Shown one piece after another: positions 1-11,470 of a stretch of DNA of 64,000 nt. Each line of letters opens with the position of its first letter. Position 1 is the first letter of the stretch. The stretch covers positions 11,594,001 to 11,658,000 of the forward strand of contig CM121342.1 of NCBI GenBank assembly GCA_051530055.1. Reading direction: 5' to 3'. Origin of the DNA: Neoechinorhynchus agilis (lineage: Eukaryota; Acanthocephala). Made by a program: the position numbers and the translations under genes. The notes beneath the pieces are model-generated. The model made no database searches, was not told where the DNA came from, and saw only the letters and a list, made by a program, of their open reading frames with translations.

Positions 1-651
1 GAAGGGTGTCTCTGTTCGGTACATCATCTAATGCTTCGGCTAGATTTCCATAAAATCTTCAACCGCCTCTTCATCCGACGAGGAGGTCGGTGAATATACG
101 CCAAAAGCATAGAGATTTCTCGACCGAAGCTTTATGCTGACACGAAGGATTCGGTCAGTTATAATACTGCGTAGTGCTGAGTTTCGGAGGCGGGTTGATA
201 AACAAACGCCTACACCTCCATTTCCTCGACTGTCCGCAGATAGGTAACATAATGACCAGCCTCCTCCTAAATCCTCCTGATTTACGTCTGTGTCTGACTG
301 GCCTCTTATGCGCAATTCTTTTAAAAACACAAGATCCATTCTGGCGTCCCTTGCCAAAATGGCCAGGGTTCCCCTACGTTATTGCGCTCCCAGACTCCTA
401 CAATTCAAGGATCCGATTCGTAGTCCTCTTCTATCTGAAATAGCTGGGCCAAAGGGCTCACGGCTGTCAGCACCACCTGAACAGTCCGTACCCATCACGG
501 TGATGAGCTTCGTCTGACGCTTTCGTTGCCTCCGGCGACAGTTTCGCTCATTTCGACGCTCAAGTCGTCGGCGAGAGCTACGAAGCCCTCGCTTTTTCCC
601 TTTGCACTGGTGGATTTTGTTGCTCCCGTTCGCTGCCGTTTTTCGTCCCAT
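1..651 (-). mobile_element. LINE endonuclease (EEP) fragment, cut by window edge
   Basis: Two overlapping minus-strand reading frames look like the N-terminal part of a non-LTR retrotransposon ORF2. First comes a basic, Arg-rich leader (near 650-480). Then comes an endonuclease/exonuclease/phosphatase core that starts with RIGSLNCRSLGAQ (near 410-380) and continues with LVFLKELRIRGQ and the segment GGVGVCLSTRLRNSALRSI. These match the start and the Asn/Glu metal-site strands of apurinic-type LINE endonucleases. The frame changes between the two parts, so this copy is degenerate, and it runs off the left edge, where the reverse transcriptase would lie. The clade (CR1, RTE or Jockey-like) cannot be fixed from this piece. 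Confidence 0.7.
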
Positions 652-1460
652 GGTGAGCGTTGTATTCTATTTTAAGGTTTTATTGGCAAGCCGGTTTTTT
701 CATATCATTAAATTTAGCTCGTCTCTTATCCTCGGATCTGTTTTTTAGGCTCTTAAAACGGTCACAAAATATCCCAACACTTCGTGACAAAAAATCAGTT
801 ACGCAATCAAGTATTCGTGATGATTCTTTCGTGTCTTCACGAGTGAATCGTTTTAATCGGATTAGTGAGCTTTTCAGCTTTCGTTGTATTCAGGCCTTCT
901 AATTGCGCTTTTTCATGCTCTAGAGCGCGTTTTTCTTGAAAGGTTATCGTCGACCAAAGATGGTGATAATCTGGATGCATAACTTTGACTTTCACGCAAG
1001 AGTGCACTTTGCACCAATCAGGTTAGGGCTTTCAAAGCCCTTCCTGAAACCTACCCTCCTCCTTTATCAGACGGGCTTGGGACCGTCCTTGGTGGAGTTC
1101 AGGGTTTTCAATGCAACTGTTTTAACTTCTTAAAAAATCCGTCACATAAAAACTTTCGACGTGGCAATTTCCTCGATTTTGTCCTTAGGGGTTAGAGTTT
1201 TGCTATATTTTTCATTAGATTATGTCTTAATTCATTTTCTTTAATCGTCTATTCGTAAAGGTCAAGGATAGGTAATGTTGCGAACTCGATAAAATCAATT
1301 TGAAGATAATATTAATTAACGGCCCTGCGATCACAGTTTATTGTAACATTTATTAATTGACTCTTCATCGCCCTGTAGTATGTCCGCCATTCTACCAACG
1401 TTCATCTAGGCATACCCATCCTTTCGCAATTTTTGTTCTTATCTATTCAAAAACTAACTG
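652..1460. other. no gene seen
   Basis: AT-rich sequence with only short open frames that match no family I recognise. It lies between two retroelement pieces and is probably decayed transposon flank. Confidence 0.4.
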
Positions 1461-1467
1461 AGTCGGG

Positions 1468-1728
1468 TTAAGCTGCGTCCCTACTTTCTCCGCGGTCCTT
1501 TAAAATTTTTGCTGTTAAGCGGCGCAGAGTTGTTCCAATTGCAATGGGACGAATCTCACCCTCTTTTCGCGCGAGGGCACGCAAAGATGCGCCGAAAAAT
1601 AGCTCAATTGCTTTCGCAATCAACTTTCCCCCTGCAAATTGGTAGATTAAGCGTGCCAATGCATCTTCAAGAGACGGTAGCATCACCCACTGAAACCCTC
1701 CCTGAACATTATTAGAATATCTAAGCAC
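1468..1728 (-). mobile_element. reverse-transcriptase element fragment
   Basis: An 86-residue minus-strand frame contains ARKEGEIRPIAIGTTLRRL followed by TAKIL. This is the finger motif (R-P-I-A-x-G-x-T-x-R-R-L) found early in the reverse transcriptase of the same family as the larger copies at 5.7, 32 and 61 kb. Only this short segment is kept. A diverged tandem repeat starts at its upstream end. Confidence 0.6.
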
Positions 1729-2090
1729 TTAATACGGCTTAATGAGGACTATAGAGACAATCTTCTGTGTCCTTGAAGCTTTATTTGGCATCAGGATCCC
1801 TTCCAGAACATTATTTGAGCCTTTAGGCACCTTATACAGCTCAATGAGCTCGGTAGGATACTCCTCTGTGTCCTTAGGCCTTTATTTAGAATCAGAAACC
1901 CTCCCTTAAAATTATTTAAGCCCCGGGCACTTAATACGGTGTATGAGAACTATAGAAGCAATCTCCGATGTCCTTAGGCCTCTATGTCGCATGAGGAACT
2001 ACTATTAAACATTATTTAATCCTCTATGCACTTATTACGGCTCAATGAGCACTCTGACAATCTCCGAAAAGTTCCTCATGAATACATTGA
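1705..2090. repeat. ~101-bp tandem repeat, about 3.7 diverged copies
   Basis: Units begin near 1705, 1807, 1908 and 2008. Each opens with AACATTATTTgA-like sequence, then CACTTAATACGGCTcAATGAG, then TGTCCTTAGGCCTTTAT. Spacing is 101-102 bp. Copies differ at perhaps a quarter of positions, so the array is old. No open frame runs across it. Confidence 0.75.
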
Positions 2091-2149
2091 ATAAATCTCA
2101 TTCCGCCTCACAAAATCTTTTTATTCGCAACAAAATCGTTACGTTTGTG

Positions 2150-2316
2150 AGTAGCCATTTTTATCCCCACCGCCAAATTTTCCAATATATTGTCCACTTT
2201 CGTCAAACAATTGGATGCGGTAATTCTTTGTGTCTGTCACAGCGATTTTACTTTCTTGATTGACGGTAACGTCGTAAGGGTCAGAGAATTGTCCATATCT
2301 AAGTCCACGACTACGA
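2150..2316 (-). pseudogene. NHL-repeat fragment (TRIM-NHL/LIN-41-like)
   Basis: The minus strand reads QFSDPYDVTVNQESKIAVTD, then TKNYRIQLFDESGQYIGKFG. This is one clear NHL beta-propeller blade of the kind in LIN-41/TRIM71 and Brat (PYDVxVN...I.VTDT.N.RIQLF...G). The frame ends soon after and no neighbouring blade, RING or B-box is visible, so this is an isolated exon or gene scrap. It abuts, in another frame, the histone-H3-like segment. Family match is good; a functional gene is unlikely. Confidence 0.55.
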
Positions 2317-2426
2317 GAGGTCCGCCGATAATTGAAAGCGTCGTAATTCCTTAATTGTCACTATTCCTGGCTTAAATCTGCGCTTCTTGCGCCTCTTAGT
2401 CTTCTTGACGTCTTTGGAAGGCAACA
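2311..2426 (-). pseudogene. histone H3 / CENP-A-like alpha-N fragment
   Basis: The minus strand reads a basic stretch (KKTKRRKKRR) then FKPGIVTIKELRRFQLSADL. This parallels the H3 segment [21 protein letters not shown] at roughly half identity plus conservative changes. The basic leader lacks the canonical ARTKQTARK tail, so a CENP-A-like variant or a diverged copy is more likely than core H3. The match stops after ADL, and the upstream side is cut exactly at the Tigger terminal repeat (2427). It may be an exon broken by that insertion. The match is short; chance cannot be excluded entirely. Confidence 0.45.
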
Positions 2427-4652
2427 CAGTCTATTCCGCTTAATTGGGACACATCGGGACCGAGGCTTTTTGTCCCAATTAAGCGGCTGTCCCGATTAAG
2501 CGAAGTTCACTTTTAAAGAAATTAATTTGATTGGTTTTGGGAACAAGGTCATTAACCAGTAACACACAAAATTAAACAATGCATATTTTTCAATAATTTT
2601 ATTTTATAAACTCTTGAAAACTTTATATATAGGTACATTATGAATATGTATGTATTATAAATCTAAAAAAATCCTTAATAAAATATTTAATTGGTAGATA
2701 CATACTAATTCAATGGAAAAATGAGTCAAGTGTAGTTTGTCTTTTGTTTTTGTGACAGTTGGCTTCTACAAAATTAGCACAGATGTTTTCCTTCATTTCC
2801 TTCCTGCATAAAATAACGTCGTAACACGGCCATACACTTTTTTGCCTCCTGGTTAGTCACTGGCACAGGTGATTCATCATAATCGTCTTCATCTTCGTCT
2901 AATTTTTCATGTTTAGATTTAATACTTTCTACAATTGAATCCTCACAGTCTTCATTTTCATCGTAGCATGGTAAATTGTTATCTATAGCTAAAAATTCTT
3001 GAGTTAATAACAGGAACTGGTAACATATCCTCATTTTCTTCATTGTTAAAAATTTCTAAAATATCCAAAGGTTTAAAGCCGCAATTAGCAAAACAGTTCT
3101 GTATATTGGTGGCTTTTATAGCTCGTCAACTGTCAGCGACAAACTGTATTGCTTGCAAAAGGTTAATTTGGGAACTAATCTCTCTGGCTGTTGTGGAACA
3201 TGTTAATAGGTTTTCATCAATGGATTCTAATATGAAATTAACCAATTTTCCACGATAGAAAGCCTTCAAATTTTTGATTACACCCATGTCCATTGGTTGC
3301 ACTAAGCAGGTGGTGTTAGGAGGAAGAAATTCCGGATATATATTTCGTAGATTGTCTAAATGAGGGTGTGCGGCACAATTGTCAACAATCAGCAGAATTT
3401 TTCTTTGTTTAAGTTGTAAATTTTTGTCCCAACTGAACAGCCAATTTCGAAAAATATCAGAAGTCATCCACGCATTTTTGTTTGCATAGTACTCCACTGG
3501 TAATCCCTCCACTCTTAACCCCTTAAAGCATCGAGGTCTGGCACTTTTTTGTCAGTACCTGACATATTTGCGCAGCATAACACAGTAATGCGGTCCATCG
3601 CCTTTTTATAACCAGACAGTGCAATATGTTTATAGCATAAGGAACCGTCTGGCGTAGCACGGTAATAGAGGCCGGTTTCATCAGCATTGTAAATGTCATC
3701 AGCACAAAAATTCTCTAAAAAGGTAGGAATTTTTGTAATCTTCCACTGTTCCAAACTTTCTTTGTCGGCACTGGTCTTTTCACCGTGCGCTTTTTTAAAT
3801 TTAATATCGTGCCTTGCTTTCCATCGCGATAACCAACCATCAGTTGCTTTGAAATCGTTGCGGCCCAGTTTTTTAGCGAACTCCTCTGACTTCGCCTTCA
3901 ATATTGGACCGTTCATATTTACGCCTCTGCCACTAACAATAGAAAACCATTGATCCAGTGCTTCTTCAACGTCTGGATCCTTCCCCTCACGTTTTCTTTT
4001 GGATGTCCCTGCCTGTCCTTCTTGTAATTCGAATTCCTTACGCAGTTGACTTTCTTGTCGTAAGACACGCGATATAGTAGATTTTGGTACACCAGTTATC
4101 TCAGCGAGCCGACGATAACTTGTATTAAGCGGCTGGCTTTTTATTTTATCAAGCAAGGCAATTGTATTGGTAAGTGACAAATCGTTCCTTGGCACTTTAG
4201 AAATAGTACATTTTTTTAAAAATACAATTGACAAAAAATAGCTTCACGCGTTGTTCACGCGGGAGGTGATTGGTAATCGAATGTCCGCTGCACCGGCTCG
4301 GATGTAAAAGATTGCAAATGTGGATATGAGGCCGCCACGGCTTTATAAAACGCGGGAGTCGGGTTCAGAAAGAAGCCGTCTTTCTGGCTTTCCCGGGATT
4401 TAGGAGGGGGTTGTGTTTGTTTTTCCGCTGCAGCGGCTCGGTTAAACCAAAACTCAGTAAAAACAAAATCAGCTAATAGATACTCTACTGTACTAAAATC
4501 TTAAATTTACTGTCCCAATTAAGCGGAATGTTGTCCCAATTAAATATACAAATTTACTATTGGTTTCTTGGTTTGGTTTCCGTTCTTTGAGATTTGTTCC
4601 AAATAAGCGGCTCTCGCGATTAAGTGGTGTCCCAATTAAGCGGAATCCACTG
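2427..4652 (-). mobile_element. Tigger/pogo-type DNA transposon, decayed but full length
   Basis: The ends carry imperfect inverted repeats: CAGTCTATTCCGCTTAATTG at the left and the complement of CAGTGGATTCCGCTTAATTG at the right. Sub-terminal copies of CCAATTAAGCGG recur near both ends (about 2480, 4515, 4630). A TA follows the right end; the left flank is CA, so the target duplication is not clean. The interior encodes a pogo-family DDE transposase on the minus strand. A GC-richer leader (4240-4440) contains two CCGCTGCa/gCCGGCTCGG-like words. Confidence 0.85.
2774..4234 (-). pseudogene. pogo/Tigger transposase (CENP-B/jerky-like), disabled
   Basis: Order along the protein: an N-terminal helix-turn-helix (LAEITGVPKSTISRVLRQES), a CENP-B-type second DNA-binding domain (ALDQWFSIVSGRGVNMNGPI; WLSRWKARHDIKFKK), then the DDE core with first Asp in YNADETGLYYR, second in LLIVDNCAAHPHL and third in QPMDMGVIKNLK. 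The frame shifts in a run of six A (near 3548) before RPRCFKGLRVEGLPVEYY. A TGA stands where family members have Trp (near 3125) before RAIKATNIQNCF. An acidic C-terminal tail follows. With at least two lesions it cannot make a whole protein; about 480 residues would be normal. Confidence 0.85.
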
Positions 4653-5714
4653 TACTATAATTTAAAATGGATTCCCCTCCCACTTGGAAACACATAGAAG
4701 AATACCTAGACGAATTCTCCAGTAAGAGGCGGCAAAAAAGACGACGATTCTGCATTCCAAGTTGATTGATGTCATCTCACTGATGGTTTATTAAAGATGA
4801 AGATCACCCAAGCCGATGAAGGTATTGGATATTGATAAAAGCGTCCATATTTTTCTTTGTGTGCTTGGAGTATTTACGATTTAAAGGGACATAAGATTAT
4901 TCAAAATCAGCGAGCACGTCGCCTAACTTTTCAAAATTATGCAAATTTAAAAGCGTTCAAATAACTTCCAAACCTTCGATAGTAATAACATTTATTTTCC
5001 ACCTTATTGAAGGATTGACTGTAAGAAATTATTATTTATCTCCGAAATTCCGCTTGGCCGATTTTTATAGAGGTAAAATCAGTACCATCATTTAATCTAC
5101 ATTTGCATTTTATTTGCTAAGATCCGTTTGTCGTATCAGTTTATGGCATTTTTACCTCAATTTCTCAACCTCACTTAAAAAATGTTTTTAGAGTCAAAAT
5201 AAAATTTTAGTCAATTTAATTATCTTGCCCACCTTGTTACGAAACTCAAACGAACGCTCTGATGGATAAATTCATGAGGATAAGTTAACCAATTGTTTAT
5301 AGCCTAAAAAGTAGTATCATTTTATATTATTTATAAGAAATGTTCTTACAAAGGTGTAAATAAACACCGAAAAGCTGTAATGCAAAGAGATGGGAAACTT
5401 TACAATTACGTTTTTGAAAGATTTTCTGATACTTATGCCTTGTCATATTTGTGATTCCGCATTTGCACGGTCATTCGGCTCGAAACAATAAAAACATTAC
5501 AATATACAATTTTTGCTAATGTCTTTAACTGAAATTTGTAACGTGACTTTATGCAATATGAAATTTTAATCCGAAAAAGATTGCGACAAAATAAAGAGTA
5601 TTCTAAACGTGTTAAGATTTGTAAATTATAAGGAATTATCTCTGTTAGCGTTTGAGATATCGACAATAGCATTTCCCAATACGTAGGTTCCTTTCGAGCT
5701 GCGACCCCTCCTGT
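4653..5714. other. no gene seen
   Basis: AT-rich spacer. A 32-codon plus-strand frame from 4665 ends in a basic stretch (SSKRRQKRRRF) but matches nothing recognised and is probably chance. Confidence 0.4.
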
Positions 5715-7213
5715 ATTCAACGATCACATCATTCCTTCCGAAAGAGGCGTTCAACCGGGAGATCCATTAGGTCCCATTGATTTCGCGCTCACAGTGAACG
5801 AATTAGCGCATTCTCTTGATGTGGAATTCAATGTCTGGTACCTGGACGATGCTACGCTGGAAGGCGATCCCGAGGTAGTTCTCCGTGACCTGGAGAAAAT
5901 CAAGATGGGGGCAAGCAAGCTGGACATTGAATTGAGCACAGAAAAATGCGGAATTGTATTTTGTAACATAGAGACGGGCCCTGCAAAAGACGTAATAAAG
6001 CGCGACTTTGAAAATGTTGCACCCGGGATAGAAATGAGCGACCTTGTTGGGCAGTTGCGTCTTTGATGGGAATGTAGAAAACGAAATTAACAGCCTTCTA
6101 AAGAAATTATCGGTGCTTTGCTATAGGGTCTGTGAGCTTGGATCACATGAGGCTCTGTTCTTGATAAAGAACACCCTCATCCCCAACTTCCTTTATGCTC
6201 TACGCACTGCGCCGTTTTTCAAGCACAAGGTTCAGCTTGGCAAGCTATATGACAGATTGAAGGACTGTCTCGAGCAAGTTTTAAATGTCCAGCTGTCAGA
6301 AGGGGCATGGCGACAAGCATCCTTGCCTGTATCTTCTGGCGGGTTGGGCATCCGGAAAACAGCAGACATATCCCTGCCCGCATTTTTAGGCTCCCACGAG
6401 GGAAGCAGAAGCGCAGTTCAGCGCATTTTGAAATCTACATATCATCTTGATAGGCATTTTGAAGTGGGAATCAATGAGTGGTGTACACTGACCAACTCCG
6501 ATCAAGTACCTGTGAATGGCCCTGGGCCTCTCGTCGCAAGAGTACAAAGCTCTCTCTCTTATCAGACTCAAGCGACGACGTTGTCCGTGCCAGGTTATTG
6601 GCAGTCTCCGCTAGAGAATCAGGTGCTTGGTTGAACGCGGTCCCGCTGGCATCTGTGGGTACTCTTCTCTTCGACGGGGCAGTAAGGGTCGGAGTTTCAA
6701 TGAGACTAGGACTACCGATGTGCCATTCCCCACCGTTGCCGCTACGGTGCAAATATGGATTCGTCGGGACGTCATTTTCTCATCTGTAGAAAATCAGCCG
6801 GTAGATTCGCAAGACATGCCGAAATTAACATGGTGCTGAGCCGGGCACTTGTTACGCGGTAAATACCCCGAATATTTTGGAACCTGCCAACCTCTGTAGG
6901 GACGCCGAGCGTAGACCTGATGGGGCGACCGCATTTCCGTGGCAGGAGGATAAATGCCTCCTCTGGAAGGCCACTTGTGTCGATAAACTCGCGGCCAGCA
7001 AACTCAAGTTCTCGGTGATTCAAGCTGGAGGTGCGGCGAACGCTGCGGAAGGATGGAAAACGGCGAAATACCTCGATTTAACCTGTGCCCATGCGTTTGT
7101 GCCTTTTGGGGTTGAGACCTACGGATCTCTTGGTAGCGAGGCTCTTCAGCATCGCCGTGTTGAGAGGCAACACTGCAAGCATTCGGACGACAATTGAAGA
7201 CGAGGACGGCTAG
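5715..7213 (+). mobile_element. reverse-transcriptase element, 5'-truncated and broken
   Basis: The sequence opens in the palm with SERGVQPGDPLGPIDFAL, then the catalytic box WYLDDATLEGDP (the two Asp are the metal ligands). Next come the thumb-like part (IKNTLIPNFLYALRTAPF, LPVSSGGLGIRKT), a segment ESGAWLNAVPLASVGTLLFD, a Cys-rich CHxxxxCxCG-type knuckle, and the C-terminal block with RRPDGATAFPWQEDKCLLW. This combination occurs in a retroelement family common in marine invertebrates; I treat it as non-LTR because copies are 5'-truncated, but the family is not certain. The copy looks broken, with a few breaks. Confidence 0.7.
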
Positions 7214-7968
7214 GCACTTTTTGTCCGGTAAAATTTTCCTCCAAGATTTTGATAAATAAGTACAATGTGATTTACGCCTTTTATAATGTATATTTATTCA
7301 TTAAAAGCTTATTAGCTGCAAAAAATTCCGTTTGTTTCTATACATTCTTAAACTTTAATTTTTCGTTGCTTTTAAAAGGGAGTTCCTTTTCTAAAAATAT
7401 GAAGATAAAAGTAGATGAAAATAAATATTTAAATTTAGGCTTCGACCTTTTAGAATACAAAGGCCACTTAAGCACTTCGCATCAGATCCATCGACAATGA
7501 AACGTTTTTGAAGCTCGAATTTTCGCACAATATCCTAATATTTTTTAAATCATTTACTCGAGAACAACCCTTGAACAGTTCTATGTGAAATTAAACTTTT
7601 AAATTATTGATAGGGCATATCGATTCCTTCAAAAGCCATCCTTTCCGGTACATACCCAGAAGACAAGAAATTGTAACTCAATTGGTAAAGAATTGTCCTT
7701 GAACGCTCCATGCGATTAAAACGACTTAGGTGATGTTCTTAAAAAGCTATATGGGTAAAATAGATCGATTTGTCGGTCCATTTATTTTTTAGATGAACAT
7801 TGAAGCTATTAGAATGCTGGCACGAAGTAAAGGCGCAAAATTGGCTTCCAAGTTTTATCGGGTATCCCTTGAAAGTATTCAAAGTTTATCAAGAACTTCT
7901 TCATGTCCCGCTTACGTGGTATGCCTGCATTTTCGCTCAGAAACTCCCTCTAATAATCCTTTGTCTAG
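7214..7968. other. spacer; possible 5' exon of PARS2
   Basis: Mostly AT-rich. A plus-strand frame from 7793 (MNIEAIRMLARSKGAKLASK) is basic and could be a mitochondrial targeting peptide feeding into the PARS2 exon at 7969, but the join is not clear. Nothing else is recognised. Confidence 0.3.
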
Positions 7969-10065
7969 AATTTATTGAAAAATGCTTATTGCCGTCCTGT
8001 TGAGTCCTTGTCCAATGGATTATATTGCCTTCTCCCAATGGGTTCGATTCTGACTTTTCTGTGATGCCCATTACCGTGATTCTATTGGTTTTACAAGGAT
8101 TTAGGGTTCAATCAAAACTCTGTCGAGCATTATCGGAACTGTTCGAAAAAATCGACGCTGTTCGAATCGAAATGCCTTTGTTAAGTCCCCTGGAATTATT
8201 TGCAAGATCAGGTTATTTCGATTGGGAAAACTGATGAAATTTGTTATTTTTTTCCAAAAAGGTCGTCTTGATTCAAAGGATTTTTCATCCATTCTAATGA
8301 CAGTGGACTCGAATTTCGCACTTAATCCTGTTTGTTTTAAAACCCTGAACATTAATTTGATTTTAATTAGACTCATGAAGAATGCATATCGAGCATTATC
8401 AAACAAGACTTGTCATCTGGGATATCAACTAATAATTTCCCGATCTTTATGTATCAGGTTATCAATTCGAAAAACTTAATGTGTAAGCCAACGACGTCGT
8501 TAAGATTGGGAAAAAATTTAGAAACGAGAATCGACCGAAACATTTATTAATGCGATCCAAAGAATTCACAATGCTGGGTAATTTTCTAACATAAAATAAT
8601 ACCTATAAACTGCGATTTATAGACGCCTATTCTTTCCATTTGAGCGAAAAATGTTCCGCTGATCACTTTGATATGGTAAAAAGTTATATTTCCGAGTTTT
8701 TAATAAAGGTACTTAACCTAAAGCACTACGTTGGTAAGTTGGGTTTATTCATAGTGTTTTTTTAACTCCCATGACATTGAGTATCTCAAAAGTCTGACGA
8801 ATTTATGAATTCAATCGAATCATGCGAATTTCATGCGAGGAACAATGGAGCTGGAGAAAACAATTTAGTTGTTTGCCAAAAATGTACACTTGCGATTCTC
8901 AAGATCAATAGCTTCAAGGGAACGCTTAAATTTGTGAAATATCTCTGAAAGCTTCACAAGCTATAATTGTACTATTTTGTATATTCGAATCGGTAACGTT
9001 TCGTAATTTAACTGCCTTTCAATATTGTTCGGGTTTTTTAATTAACATTGACAGCAAAAAAACACCCTGTCGCAAATTCTTTACAATATTTATTTTATAC
9101 TTCTTAAATTAAAACGAGTTAAGGAAATTTTTAACACTGTTAGATGTGTAGTTAATTTTTGTAATTTCTTAATAGACATATAGTTCCTTTGATCAAAATT
9201 GAATCTAGTAGCAAATTAAGGTGTTCCACGATTAAAAAGCTGAAACGAATTGAGTGTCTTAACATAAGCTGTTTTCTGCTAAAAATTGCTAGATGAGAAT
9301 GGCAAGAAAAGCAATGTCAGTTTAGACTCGCGATCCACAAGCCCGATATGCCATTGTGGCACTCACGATTTAGAGCATATTCAGACGAGTGAGGTTTCAT
9401 CAATTTTTTTGAATCCTTGTCATTATTTGCACTCAGGTTGCTCATATATTCCGCCTTGGCAGTCGATACTCTTCATGTTTTGATCTCGACTTTCCAACGA
9501 AAGGGTTTGTGCAAGTTGTCGTTAATGATAACCACCTAATTTTTTGGTCATAGACCGCTTAAGATGAACTGCTACGGTGTTGGCATTTCTCGACTTTTAA
9601 CAGTAATGCTTACTGGATCAGTGAATGACAACTTAAAGTGGCCTTCATCGTTGGTTCCATTCAATAGTGTTATCGTGGCACCAAAAGTAAGACCAAATCA
9701 TGGTTTTAGTCATTGAGTTTTAAAAGGAAGGAAGTCACGAAGAGACACAATGTCTTTCTTTTATTCGAGATTTACTAAGTTGCAGTTCAAATTTAAAAGA
9801 CATTTTGATCGATGATCGCGTTACAAAAACCATTGGAATGAGATTACGAGATTTACGGACAAGTGGAATTCCATTTGGAATAGTTTGCGGACGGGAGGTA
9901 AATTCATGATTCAGTTGCTCACTTTCTCTCCTTCAATTGCTGTTTTAGGTTCCTAGCTCTTGTCAGTGTGAATTCCACGATTTCTACAGTGAGAGCTACG
10001 AAAATAGAAAAGAAAGAGAAATGTTAAAATTCAATGAGATTCTGAAAAGAATTGATCTCCGGTGA
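7969..10065 (+). CDS. PARS2: mitochondrial prolyl-tRNA synthetase
   Basis: This enzyme charges mitochondrial tRNA-Pro. I splice about eleven exons: 7969-8060, 8105-8211, 8262-8329, 8371-8457, 8505-8577, 8623-8733, 8782-~8940, ~9292-9393, 9437-9504, 9554-9686, 9727-9897 and 9949-10065. The class II signatures appear in order: GLYCLLPMGSIL, RIEMPLLSPLELF, the proline-binding TXE loop as NPTHEECISSI (made by a 41-nt intron), motif 2 KKFRNENRPKHLLMRSKEF, a Cys pair (CQKC, then CHCG), HIFRLGSRYSS, and motif 3 MNCYGVGISRLL. The anticodon-binding domain has DDRVTKTIGMRLRDLRTSG. Introns are 41-60 nt. Motifs are intact, so the gene is probably functional. The start codon and targeting peptide lie upstream and are unresolved. 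Confidence 0.88.
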
Positions 10066-10816
10066 TGATACTAAGTCCTTTTATAAGTGCTTCCATTCAA
10101 AAGCAGTATATGTGTTCTGCACTTATGGAAATAAAATGGCGGCTTGTAGGCGAAAATAATAATCCGAATTTGCTGAGCTTGATTTTTTATGCCCATTTCA
10201 TGATACGCTGAAAATGTTCAACTTATTAAAATCGTTTTCTCATACAATTCCATCGTTTTATATGTGATTTACATCGATACTCTATGGAATTTGCTTCGCT
10301 ATATCAGTAAATATTTTCTTTATAAGGAGTCACTTCTCATGCGTGAAATTTCTGCCTGAAGTCACCCTCCATCTAAACATTATCTGAAAACTATCGTAAT
10401 CATGTCTAACAGTTTCAGTTACTTTTCCCAATTGATGTTCTGTATTTAAAATAATAACGTAAATCGAGTCAAAATAGAATCGGTTACCATTTGTGAGTTA
10501 GTTTTGGGTACGGATTCTTTTGATTTATGTAGAAAATGCAATGTATCGTACGTACTCCCAAAACTCACTGTAGAGTTTTTGTTGTGATTTCACAACAAAA
10601 GGTCGGTAAGCTTATCGGTCTACTCGTCTCAAATAGGCATTTTATTATATTCCTGTGTTCTAGTTTCTAAATGGTAAAGAGAGGTAGCTAAATTAATTAA
10701 GTTTGTTTGTACTTTATTAGGCTAAAAAATTCCCAACCTTTTCCTATTCTAATTGATATAAGCGAAAAAATAAATATTTAATGTCATTATATAGCTATAA
10801 TATTATAGTTTGTTAT
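10066..10816. other. no gene seen
   Basis: Intergenic AT-rich DNA between the convergent ends of PARS2 and the secreted-protein gene. No repeat or RNA gene recognised. Confidence 0.4.
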
Positions 10817-11470
10817 CTATTCCTCAGCATTGGCCTCAGACTTAGGATCATTCTTTACTTCCTTTTCAGTTGTGATCACCGTAGTTTCCTCTTCTTCATT
10901 GTCCATATTAGTCTAAATTTATATAAATGAGCATCGTAAGGGCAAAAGATGCCCATGGTTTACCTTCAGGAAAAGTATCAATTCAGTTAATTGATCTAAT
11001 ATTTTTTTACAAATTTTTGCCGGCCGTTCTCCTCCCAATTCGGTTGATTCAATATCTTTCCCTGGTTCATTCACATGCACATCTGAATCTTTAGTAGACA
11101 ATTCCATCGTAAGGTCTTCGGTAGTAGTCCGTTTTGTGACCTCTGATATAGAATTTAAATATGCCAGAATTGGTCTTTGTTGTGGAATTCCACCGGTTAG
11201 CTGAATCACTTGAGAAGGCAAGACTTTAGGCGGAAGTATTATCGGTACCCGGGCTAATTCAAAGGTTCCTTGATTAATCGGATTTGGAAACAGCATGTTC
11301 AGTTTTTGTTTATGTTCATATGGAGCCTCGAATGCATTCTCCTGAGTTGGTTGGGGTTCCGGATATTGTGTATAGATTTGATCATGGAAATCCGTTTGTT
11401 CGTTAGCCATGGCACAACATGATGCAAGGAAGGAAATGACGAGAAGGCAAATCAAGCTTTTTGTGTGCAT
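10817..11470 (-). CDS. unknown secreted protein, 2 exons
   Basis: Exon 1 runs 11470-10964 and exon 2 10912-10817, joined in frame across a 49-nt intron (AAG|gtaaac...tttag|ACT). The product is about 200 residues. A clear signal peptide (MHTKSLICLLVISFLASCCA, cut near MANEQ) is followed by a low-complexity Pro/Gln/Glu-rich region (YPEPQPTQENAFEAPYE), a PIILPPKVLPSQVIQLTGG segment, Thr/Glu-rich stretches, one amphipathic helix (ILDQLTELILFLK) and an acidic tail. There is one Cys after the signal (in AKICKK). I recognise no domain. It could be an excretory/secretory or cuticle-associated protein; that is a guess. Confidence 0.7.

Noticed and set aside
8020-8060. GGGTTCGATTC, resembling a tRNA T-loop
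   Set aside because: It lies inside a PARS2 exon (GLYCLLPMGSIL) and no matching anticodon or acceptor stem was found around it.
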